Part shown: positions 1-5,465 of the stretch, piece after piece | Position numbering within the stretch: position 1 is the first letter of the stretch | How the letters are laid out: each line of letters begins with the position of its first letter | Assembly: GCA_020719045.1 (NCBI GenBank) | Contig: DYQY01000020.1 | Span: forward strand, 1 to 27,594 | DNA: 27,594 nucleotides | Reading direction: 5' to 3' | DNA from: Candidatus Termititenax sp. | Lineage (GTDB): Bacteria > Margulisbacteria > Riflemargulisbacteria > GWF2-35-9 > DYQY01 | Made by a program: the position numbers and the translations under genes | Notes under the pieces: model-generated | The model's input: the letters and a program-made list of their open reading frames with translations, nothing else | Told to the model about the DNA's origin: nothing | The model's database searches: none

Positions 1-367
<367 letters not shown>

Positions 368-370
368 TTC

Positions 371-392
371 GTCTTAGTTAAAAGCCTAAGAC
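371..392 (-). other. Hairpin in the rRNA leader next to the 16S 5' end
   Basis: GTCTTAG at 371-377 and CTAAGAC at 386-392 form a perfect 7-bp inverted repeat with an 8-nt loop, a few bases upstream of the mature 16S end. It could be a processing or folding element of the pre-rRNA. I did not find a clear boxA antitermination motif in the leader. The structure is seen; its function is inferred. Confidence 0.55.
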
Positions 393-495
393 AAGCTTAT
401 ATATTCAAACATCCATAAATCTGCTATTCATTTTTCAATTTCCTTCGCCATCAATTAGCGTTCAATAACTGCTCCCAATAAACAGAAGCCCGAGT

Positions 496-560
496 ATTCT
501 ACCTAAAAGAAATACCGCCGTCAACATAATAATTACATGAATAATTCTTGATGTAATTAA
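496..560 (-). promoter_or_regulatory. rRNA operon promoter with AT-rich upstream region
   Basis: On the minus strand a -35 box TTGACG (519-524) is separated by exactly 17 nt from a -10 box TAGAAT (496-501). A GC-rich discriminator (CTCGGGC) follows directly, as is common in stringently controlled rRNA promoters. Bases 525-560 are strongly AT-rich and could act as an UP element. Transcription should start near 489, giving a leader of about 120 nt before 16S. The region 368-564 otherwise holds no gene. Confidence 0.82.
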
Positions 561-564
561 AGGT

Positions 565-1044
565 CTATTTTATTGTCTCAATCCACTCATCTAAAAGCGT
601 GAAAGAGAACTCTTCATTAGTCAAAGGAGCTTTTATGTCTACTGCTCCTAAATACTCATTATCTTCACCCAGTAGCTTCTCTATTGCCTCTAACGTCTTT
701 CCTTTGCCACCCTCATGACAACAAAAGAAAGCCACCTTCTTGCCCTCAATTACGTTCTCTGATAAAAACGAATGAATTGGAGGGGAATAAGTGTAAGCCC
801 AAACAGGGGAACCAATAATAATAGTTTCATATTTATTTATATCAAATTTATACTTTTTTAACGTGGGTTTTGATTTCATAACTGCCTGTCGTCCACCCCA
901 AATATATTTCATAAACCCATGAGTATTGATTTCTTTGGCTGGCTTAAGCGCTAAAACATCTGCATCTAACTTCTGTGCTAAATAGTCTGCAATGAACTTA
1001 GTATTTCCCTCAAAAGAATAATATATGATGATTGTTTTGCTCAT
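565..1044 (-). CDS. Flavodoxin family protein
   Basis: This 159-residue protein is a single flavodoxin-like domain, expected to bind FMN and carry electrons or reduce a small substrate in the cytoplasm. The N-terminus has a beta strand followed by a phosphate-binding loop (YYSFEGNTKF). A later conserved segment IIIGSPVWAYTYSPP fits the isoalloxazine-contacting loop, and FFCCHEGGKGKT resembles the third loop. The length suits a short-chain flavodoxin. A GTG six codons upstream is possible, but the ATG at 1042-1044 matches the usual domain start. There is no Shine-Dalgarno, and a TATAAT lies only 6 nt upstream, so the message may be leaderless. It lies downstream of repeat elements and ends just before the rRNA promoter. 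The electron partner is unknown. Confidence 0.88.
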   Translation of the reverse strand: MSKTIIIYYSFEGNTKFIADYLAQKLDADVLALKPAKEINTHGFMKYIWGGRQAVMKSKPTLKKYKFDINKYETIIIGSPVWAYTYSPPIHSFLSENVIEGKKVAFFCCHEGGKGKTLEAIEKLLGEDNEYLGAVDIKAPLTNEEFSFTLLDEWIETIK

Positions 1045-1050
1045 AATAGT

Positions 1051-1056
1051 ATTATA
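1051..1056 (-). promoter_or_regulatory. Putative -10 box of the flavodoxin gene
   Basis: A perfect TATAAT on the minus strand ends 6 nt before the ATG at 1044. A transcript starting at normal distance would begin at or next to the start codon. No good -35 is visible, and the -35 position falls at the edge of the repeat starting at 1075. Confidence 0.55.
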
Positions 1057-1074
1057 CACCACTTAGCCATAAAT

Positions 1075-1146
1075 TAATCCCCCTACTTTGCTAATGCAAA
1101 GGCATCCCCCTTATAAAGGGGGAATTACACTCTCTTATTGAGAGAG
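1075..1146. repeat. Three-part C/G-rich hairpin repeat, copy R1
   Basis: The element has a left box TAATCCCCCT (1075-1084), a perfect central hairpin CTTTGC-TAAT-GCAAAG (1086-1101) and a right hairpin CCCCCTT-ATA-AAGGGGG (1106-1122). The left box repeats the 5' arm of the right hairpin, so the G-rich arm could pair with either. A further hairpin, CTCTCT-TATTG-AGAGAG (1130-1146), follows. The layout matches the elements at 1403 and 3858. No protein is encoded here. Confidence 0.7.
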
Positions 1147-1171
1147 AATATACATTCAACAATATATAAAC

Positions 1172-1381
1172 TTATAGATGTAAATATTTCAATAATTCAT
1201 AAACAATGAAACCTGGCCATACAATAGCTTTAAGCACTCCTAGAACTCCCATCCAAAAACCAGTTGCATTAGATATAAAATAGATAGCCGCACCAATAAA
1301 TCCTACGCCATAAACTCCACCACATGATGAACCACCGAAACGACCCTTACACTCACACTTTTCTTTCTTTTCTTTACTCAT
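1172..1381 (-). CDS. Small cysteine/glycine-rich membrane protein, unknown function
   Basis: This is a 69-residue protein. A charged N-terminus with two close cysteines (KCECKG) is followed by a glycine-rich stretch with a third cysteine (GGSSCGG). One or two hydrophobic segments (about residues 18-35 and 43-62) follow, ending in LLKYLHL. The start is the ATG at 1379-1381, supported by a strong Shine-Dalgarno GAAAGGG at 1390-1396, 8 nt upstream; a GTG three codons earlier overlaps that site. It probably sits in the inner membrane with the cysteines at one face. I recognise no family. The reality of the gene rests on the ribosome site and the coherent membrane profile. Repeat R2 lies in its 5' leader. 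Confidence 0.68.
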   Translation of the reverse strand: MSKEKKEKCECKGRFGGSSCGGVYGVGFIGAAIYFISNATGFWMGVLGVLKAIVWPGFIVYELLKYLHL

Positions 1382-1402
1382 TGTTATCACCCTTTCTATT
1401 TA

Positions 1403-1449
1403 CTCCCTCAGTCTCGCTAACTCTCGACAGCCCACTCATTAAGTGAGCC
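1403..1449. repeat. Three-part hairpin repeat, copy R2
   Basis: This 47-bp element starts with CTCCCTCAGTC, has a centre containing GCTAAC and GACAG, and ends in an imperfect hairpin around CTCATTAAGTGAG. It aligns without gaps to 3858-3904 at 38 of 47 positions. It lies between the Fic gene and the small membrane protein gene, within the latter's 5' leader. Confidence 0.75.
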
Positions 1450-1451
1450 AA

Positions 1452-2324
1452 CTATTCAGCTCCTATTTTCCAAACACCTTTTTCCCTAAAGGCCTTTATA
1501 GTCTGCCTCTTTGCCATATTAAGTATATTATTAAAATCTTCGCCACTTTCCTCGGAATATTTTTTTAAGGTTACTATTCTTTTCCCCTTCAAATAAGCTA
1601 ATCTCTTATGCATCGACTCTAACAGTGCCAAACAAATAATCTTCTCCATTCCACTAGTTGACTCATTGACATCATAATATTCGAAAGATTTATAGTACCT
1701 TCGCTTTTCTTTATTTCTTATAATTATTGGCGGAAAATCTAATTGCTGTAATAAATAATTAATTAACAATCTGCCAATCCTACCATTACCATCAATAAAA
1801 GGATGGATATGTTCAAACTCTAAATGAAACCTTGCGATTTTATCTATAAAATATTTATTTACATCTCCCATATACTCTACCAACAGATTTCCCATTAACC
1901 CTTCAATCTGCTCAGGTTCTGCTGCCACATACGTTCCCACACGAACATATTCCCCTTTTGACCTAAATCTTCCCGCCATATCTTCTTTAATATTTAACAT
2001 CAACATCTTGTGTAGCAATAAAATAAAATCAGTTGAAAGACCCATGCTTCCACCTTGCCTTTTAATGTACTCACTTACAGTTGCAAGATTCTTAGCCTCA
2101 AAAACTTCTCTTAAACTAACATTTCTAGAAACCTCCATCTCCAATAAAATTTTTTCAGTTTCCTTAATAGTTAATGTTGAATTTTCTATTGCGTTAGAGT
2201 TGTAGACACCTTCAGGAAGCTCTGCCTCAAATATTATTTGTAACAAAGACTCCTTGTCCCTTTTAAGTTGCAGATACTCATTTCTTAATTTTGTGATATA
2301 TGTTTTTGTTGATTCGTTAATCAT
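1452..2324 (-). CDS. Fic domain protein (putative AMP-transferase) with N-terminal inhibitory motif
   Basis: This is a 290-residue Fic family protein. Such enzymes usually transfer AMP from ATP to a hydroxyl side chain of a target protein. The complete core motif HPFIDGNGRIGR lies at residues 174-185, with catalytic H174 and the phosphate-binding GNGR. A short inhibitory motif of the (S/T)xxxE(G/N) type, SNAIEN, is at residues 43-48 and so precedes the Fic core, as in self-inhibited class II Fic proteins. The C-terminal 60 residues are basic and may form a helical target- or DNA-binding tail. The ATG at 2324 has no Shine-Dalgarno, and a palindrome lies just upstream. Its neighbours are an ATPase and repeats. 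The target is unknown. It could be a regulator, a toxin or a relic of horizontal transfer. Confidence 0.93.
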   Translation of the reverse strand: MINESTKTYITKLRNEYLQLKRDKESLLQIIFEAELPEGVYNSNAIENSTLTIKETEKILLEMEVSRNVSLREVFEAKNLATVSEYIKRQGGSMGLSTDFILLLHKMLMLNIKEDMAGRFRSKGEYVRVGTYVAAEPEQIEGLMGNLLVEYMGDVNKYFIDKIARFHLEFEHIHPFIDGNGRIGRLLINYLLQQLDFPPIIIRNKEKRRYYKSFEYYDVNESTSGMEKIICLALLESMHKRLAYLKGKRIVTLKKYSEESGEDFNNILNMAKRQTIKAFREKGVWKIGAE

Positions 2325-2330
2325 ACTTAA

Positions 2331-2344
2331 AATATTACAATATT
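2331..2344 (-). promoter_or_regulatory. AATATT palindrome over the fic promoter
   Basis: Two AATATT half-sites separated by 2 bp form a symmetric 14-bp site. It overlaps a weak -10-like TAATAT 7 nt before the fic ATG. It is placed where a repressor, possibly an autoregulator, would block the start. The symmetry is seen; the role is inferred. Confidence 0.35.
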
Positions 2345-2365
2345 AACTGTTTTATGTCAAATAAT

Positions 2366-2472
2366 CGTTAATGCGCGTTAAATAACATTCACATTAACGT
2401 TTTTAGTGTGCAAAACCGTGAAAAAGATAAGCTTTTTGCCATGTTTTCACGATTATGAAGCTAATAACGTTA
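2366..2472. repeat. Nested inverted repeats between fic and the ATPase gene
   Basis: Three symmetric pairs are packed into about 100 bp. CGTTAATG (2366-2373) pairs with CATTAACG (2392-2399). TAACGTTTTTAG (2395-2406) pairs with CTAATAACGTTA (2461-2472) with one mismatch. CGTGAAAA (2417-2424) pairs with TTTTCACG (2444-2451). The last two are nested around a common centre, and the first shares bases with the outer arm. No coding potential is apparent in 2325-2550. The nested symmetry could be a small mobile repeat, a folded RNA or a protein-binding array. Confidence 0.6.
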
Positions 2473-2550
2473 AAAACTGTAAACGCCCCCCTCAGATGCT
2501 TCGACACTTCGAGAACCTCAGTGACCGAAACTCTGCACAAGTAAAGAGGA

Positions 2551-3681
2551 TTATGGATTAACAAATCCTTCATAGTTCTCTGGTGTTATCACCTCAAACT
2601 GACTATTTGGATAAGCTAATGCAAAAGACTGAAAAGATCTTATTTTCCTATGTTTAGGATTCCATTTAAACTCGAAAGCAAACAACTTACCATCTCTTTC
2701 TTCAATAAAATCTATTTCTGTTTGAGTGTGCGTTCTCCAAAAATGATAGTTACAATACACTTCATGATAATGATTGTATTTCACTCTCTCCATTACTAAA
2801 TAATTTTCCCAAAGAGACCCAACATCTTGACGTAAACTTAATGGATTAAAATTATTAATAATTGCATTCCTTATCCCATTGTCATAAAAATACAGTTTCC
2901 TGCTTTTTTTAAGTTCGTTTCTTTTATTTCTACTAAAAGAAGTAAGTCTAAAAATAATGAATGCTTTCTCTAAAATATTAATATAGCTTTCTACTGTTTC
3001 ATTATCTGCTCCTATCATTTTTCCTATTTCATGATAGTTGACCTCGCTACCCATCTGTAAAGCTAATGCTTGTACCATTTTTTCTACCTTCTCAGGCTTT
3101 TTAATCCGCTCATATGTTAAAACATCCTTATACAAAAAGCTTTCTGCTAATAATTTCAATAGTGTTTTTGCTCTATCAGGATTCACCACAACTTCAGGAT
3201 AACTACCGTAAATAAGCCTTTGTTCTAATGATCTGCGTTCAACCAAGTTGGAAGTATTATTAGAAAGCTCCTCAAAAGAAAAAGGGTAAAGTTGATACTC
3301 AAACTTACGACCAGTTAATGGCTCATTAATTTTATCAGTAAGTTCAAAAGCAGATGAACCAGTTGCGATAACCTGAACTTTTAGGAAATTATCATTTATA
3401 ATTTTTAAAGAAAGACCTATATTGTGTATCCTCTGTGCTTCATCAATTATCACTAATTTATAGTTTCCAATAATTGACGCCATCTTTGTTGCGTTCGCTT
3501 CTACAAACATTTCTCTGGTATCGGAATCATCTCCACTTAAAAATAAAATTGGTTCACTTGTTTTACTAGAAAGCTCCGACAAAAGTGTTGTTTTACCAGT
3601 TTGTCTAGCTCCAAGCAAAACAAGTGTCTTCCCCTTAAACAGGTCATTATTTATTTTATCTAAAAGTATACGATTAATCAT
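2551..3681 (-). CDS. AAA+ family ATPase with DUF4143-like C-terminal domain
   Basis: This 376-residue protein belongs to the widespread group of single-chain AAA ATPases (AAA_14 plus DUF4143). Walker A GARQTGKTT is at residues 24-32 and Walker B LVIIDEAQ at about 76-83. A sensor-like VIATGSSAFEL and the family's LTGRKFEYQLYPFSFEEL follow. The C-terminal half ends with a FWRTHTQTEIDFI...LFAFEFKW segment, which has the E-D-ExK look of a nuclease-like fold. The cellular role of this group is poorly known; they are common in accessory regions and vary between strains. The ATG at 3681 has no Shine-Dalgarno, but an extended -10 box lies 9 nt upstream. Twin palindromes sit just beyond that. The protein looks intact. 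Confidence 0.9.
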   Translation of the reverse strand: MINRILLDKINNDLFKGKTLVLLGARQTGKTTLLSELSSKTSEPILFLSGDDSDTREMFVEANATKMASIIGNYKLVIIDEAQRIHNIGLSLKIINDNFLKVQVIATGSSAFELTDKINEPLTGRKFEYQLYPFSFEELSNNTSNLVERRSLEQRLIYGSYPEVVVNPDRAKTLLKLLAESFLYKDVLTYERIKKPEKVEKMVQALALQMGSEVNYHEIGKMIGADNETVESYINILEKAFIIFRLTSFSRNKRNELKKSRKLYFYDNGIRNAIINNFNPLSLRQDVGSLWENYLVMERVKYNHYHEVYCNYHFWRTHTQTEIDFIEERDGKLFAFEFKWNPKHRKIRSFQSFALAYPNSQFEVITPENYEGFVNP

Positions 3682-3690
3682 TGTAAGTAA

Positions 3691-3699
3691 ATTATACCA
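3691..3699 (-). promoter_or_regulatory. Extended -10 promoter of the ATPase gene
   Basis: TGG followed by a perfect TATAAT (3691-3696) on the minus strand makes an extended -10 element, which can replace a -35 box; no good -35 is visible. Transcription should start about 2-3 nt before the ATG, so the mRNA would be practically leaderless. Confidence 0.6.
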
Positions 3700-3726
3700 C
3701 TATTTTCGACAAAACAAACATCAAAT

Positions 3727-3783
3727 CGCAAATTTAACGCTAATTTTGCGAACGTAACCGCAAATTTAAGGCTAATTTTGCGA
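3727..3783. repeat. Two near-identical 25-bp palindromic repeats
   Basis: Bases 3727-3751 and 3759-3783 are identical at 24 of 25 positions and repeat with a 32-bp period, about three DNA turns. Each begins CGCAAA and ends TTTGCG, so each is itself a palindrome with A/T-rich inner arms. They lie 31-87 bp upstream of the ATPase -10 box. This is the typical look of a paired operator, though two hairpin-forming repeats of another kind are possible. Confidence 0.72.
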
Positions 3784-3857
3784 ATACGCACTGCAACACA
3801 CCCTTCTGTCATGAACACACCCCCTACCCCCCTCTCCTCTCCAGGTGGGGAATGATA

Positions 3858-3904
3858 CTCCCTCAGTCTAGCTAACGCCAGACAGCTCCCTCAATGAGGG
3901 AGCC
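3858..3904. repeat. Three-part hairpin repeat, copy R3
   Basis: This 47-bp element has the same three-part plan as 1403-1449: left box CTCCCTCAGTC, a centre with GCTAAC and GACAG, then a right hairpin. The right hairpin here is intact, GCTCCCT-CAATG-AGGGAGC (3885-3901 core). The left box repeats the hairpin's 5' arm, so two pairings compete. From memory it resembles intergenic repeats of many Clostridia and other bacteria; that is unverified. Confidence 0.78.
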
Positions 3905-3912
3905 TTTTCTTT
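3885..3912 (+). terminator. Terminator-like hairpin at the end of repeat R3
   Basis: GCTCCCTCA and TGAGGGAGC form a 7-9 bp GC-rich stem, followed by CCTTTTCTTTT. On the plus strand this has the form of a Rho-independent terminator. No plus-strand gene lies directly upstream, so it may simply insulate the next gene. Confidence 0.45.
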
Positions 3913-3955
3913 TATGCAAAAAAGAACATAACAGATAGAATTCATGTTTAATTTC

Positions 3956-3965
3956 GGGGGGGGGG
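3956..3965. repeat. Run of ten guanines
   Basis: A G10 tract in otherwise AT-rich DNA lies 64 bp upstream of the start codon at 4030. Such tracts are prone to slippage in replication and also to sequencing error. It may lie in or near the promoter of the downstream gene. Confidence 0.8.
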
Positions 3966-4029
3966 ATAAGAATAAAGGTTAAGAATTTAGGAATAAAGTA
4001 AAACAAATAAAAATTAGGAGGAAGTAATT

Positions 4030-4362
4030 ATGGGAGGAATAGAAACAAATTTACCAGCTAGAGTCACAAGCCCAACAGTAGGAGCAACACCAGTAACTGG
4101 TACTGCAAAAACTGAAGCACTTAATCAAAGATTTGATTTAAAATTAGATCCTTCTGTAAACGATAATCCACCAGACAATATAGGAATTTATGCAAGAGAA
4201 GGCGGTATAATTGAAATATATAATTACAAACTAGGCCAAAAACCAGATGATATGATGGGATATCGTCCACAAACGATTGTATTAAAAAACAATCAAGTAA
4301 CTAGTAATACGCCTGGCAAATACGTAACATCACAAGATATGCAAAAAGAGTTTATGAAATAA
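4030..4362 (+). CDS. Hypothetical protein, 110 residues
   Basis: I recognise no family. The first 30 residues are rich in Thr, Pro, Ala and Val and probably disordered. The middle (about residues 40-90) looks folded, with GIYAREGGIIEIYNYKL and RPQTIVLKNNQV suggesting beta strands. There is no signal peptide or membrane segment, so it is probably cytoplasmic. The gene is well supported: AGGAGG at 4016-4021 lies 8 nt before the ATG, and a perfect terminator follows the stop within 25 bp. It is a single-gene transcription unit in the repeat-rich region, downstream of the G10 run. Confidence 0.78.
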   Translation: MGGIETNLPARVTSPTVGATPVTGTAKTEALNQRFDLKLDPSVNDNPPDNIGIYAREGGIIEIYNYKLGQKPDDMMGYRPQTIVLKNNQVTSNTPGKYVTSQDMQKEFMK

Positions 4363-4382
4363 TAAAAACTTATCGTTATTTA

Positions 4383-4404
4383 AAAGGGCTCAATCGAGCC
4401 CTTT
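4383..4404 (+). terminator. Rho-independent terminator after the 110-codon gene
   Basis: AAAGGGCTC (4383-4391) and GAGCCCTTT (4396-4404) form a perfect 9-bp stem with a 4-nt loop, 20 bp after the stop codon. The U-run is only three long on this strand. Confidence 0.8.
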
Positions 4405-4581
4405 ATCATTACTACTGAAATGGTAGAACTTGTATAGTCCACTTAGCCACAAAGGAGCTTAATGGCGGTAGTGTACAATTTTGTTTACTGCGGGGAGAGG
4501 GGAAAAAATTAAAAAGTTCACTTTTTGTAAGCCCAGTTAGCCTCGCTAACAAAATAAGTTTCGTGTTCTGAGGCAATTAAT

Positions 4582-4602
4582 AAAAAAAGTCACGCAAGTG
4601 AC
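4582..4602 (-). terminator. Terminator overlapping the end of ispE
   Basis: On the minus strand GTCAC-TTGC-GTGAC (4589-4602) is a perfect stem-loop followed directly by seven T. The ispE stop codon TGA lies inside the 3' arm. Further downstream are a hairpin GTTAGC-GAG-GCTAAC (4536-4550) and an A/T stem at 4511-4526 before another T-run, possibly a back-up terminator. Confidence 0.65.
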
Positions 4603-5423
4603 AGGGGGATTGTCTTAGCACACCAGTAATCCTCTGAAAGCAACTGATATGCCTTATCAACATCCTCTTCATTATTAAACCCAGCAAACACCGTAGAGCC
4701 AGAGCCTGTCATTAAGGCAAAAATAGCATCTAATGACAAAAGATTATCTTTTATCTCTTTAATAACTGGATGCTTTGGGAACACAGACAATTCAAACGCA
4801 TTATAGTAATCCCAACCATCCAACAAGTTTCCTTCATTAAACCTTGGGTGATAACCACTATCTTTAACAAACTTATCCCAATCAGCAAAAGCTTCTTTAG
4901 TAGAAATATGCACATTTGGATTAACTAACAAGAAATATTTAGGGAGCTCAATCTCGATATCCTGTATCTTCTCGCCTCTTCCTGTAACAAACTTTGTTCC
5001 ACCAAAATAACAAAACGGCACATCGGAGCCTATGCTTAGCAACAACGACAGCAATTCTGCTTCTGTAGGACTTACTCTAAACTCCTGCAAAAACACCTTA
5101 ACAGCTGCTGCGGCATCCGCACTACCCCCTGCAAGACCAGCACCCATAGGTATATGCTTTTTTAGCTCAACATTAAACCCACAGGTAACTTGCTCTGGGT
5201 ACTTATCTAGAATTATTGAATAAGCTTTGTAGATAATATTGTCTTGATTTAGTTCCTCTTTATCAGAAACAATAATGATTTTCTTGTCTTGTATCTTTTC
5301 AAATGACAATTCATCACATAAAGAAACTGTTTGCATAATCATACACATATCATGCAGATTACCGTTTATTCCAAGGATATCTAATAGGAGGTTAACTTTT
5401 GCGTAGGCTTTTGTATGTAGCAT
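4590..5423 (-). CDS. ispE: 4-diphosphocytidyl-2-C-methyl-D-erythritol kinase
   Basis: IspE phosphorylates CDP-methylerythritol with ATP in the non-mevalonate (DXP/MEP) route to isoprenoids. The 277-residue protein has the GHMP-kinase layout. AKVNLLLDILG (residues 8-18) carries the catalytic lysine region. The ATP-binding glycine-rich loop PMGAGLAGGSADAAAA is at residues 92-107. GSDVPFCYFGG holds the catalytic aspartate, D134. A late MTGSGSTVFAGF is the third GHMP motif. The length is normal. The ATG at 5423 fits the family start but has no Shine-Dalgarno and lies only 6 nt after a strong terminator of the upstream gene. Expression must therefore come from read-through or a promoter overlapping that terminator. 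Confidence 0.95.
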   Translation of the reverse strand: MLHTKAYAKVNLLLDILGINGNLHDMCMIMQTVSLCDELSFEKIQDKKIIIVSDKEELNQDNIIYKAYSIILDKYPEQVTCGFNVELKKHIPMGAGLAGGSADAAAAVKVFLQEFRVSPTEAELLSLLLSIGSDVPFCYFGGTKFVTGRGEKIQDIEIELPKYFLLVNPNVHISTKEAFADWDKFVKDSGYHPRFNEGNLLDGWDYYNAFELSVFPKHPVIKEIKDNLLSLDAIFALMTGSGSTVFAGFNNEEDVDKAYQLLSEDYWCAKTIPLSLA

Positions 5424-5429
5424 GTAATT

Positions 5430-5459
5430 AAAAAAGCCCCACTTTGGTGGGGCTTTTTT
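5430..5459. terminator. Strong bidirectional terminator between the foldase gene and ispE
   Basis: AAAAAAGCCCCAC (5430-5442) and GTGGGGCTTTTTT (5447-5459) form a perfect 13-bp stem with a 4-nt loop and T-runs on both strands. It ends the foldase transcript 6 bp after its stop codon. Confidence 0.93.
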
Positions 5460-5465
5460 ATTATT

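Larger units (their letters stand above)
3682..4029. other. Gene-free 348-bp stretch rich in repeats
   Basis: No coding potential is apparent. From left to right it holds the ATPase promoter, the twin palindromes, a C-rich segment at about 3800-3850 with runs of 5-6 C, the hairpin repeat R3 with a terminator-like end, a run of ten G, and an A-rich leader with AGGAGG for the next gene. I could not identify a convincing promoter for the downstream 110-codon gene. Confidence 0.7.

Noticed and set aside
2490-2545. Segment with TTCGACACTTCGAG and CCTCAGTGACCG as a terminator for the ATPase gene
   Set aside because: The repeats are direct more than inverted, and no T-run follows. It resembles common intergenic repeat sequence, but I could not define a unit.
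3727-3783. Twin repeats as a minimal CRISPR array
   Set aside because: Only two copies with a 7-bp spacer and no cas genes. The spacing and palindromic form suit operators better.
1063-4589. Prophage or transposon insertion in the Fic/ATPase region
   Set aside because: No integrase, transposase, terminal repeats with target duplication or phage genes are visible; only repeats and accessory-type genes.
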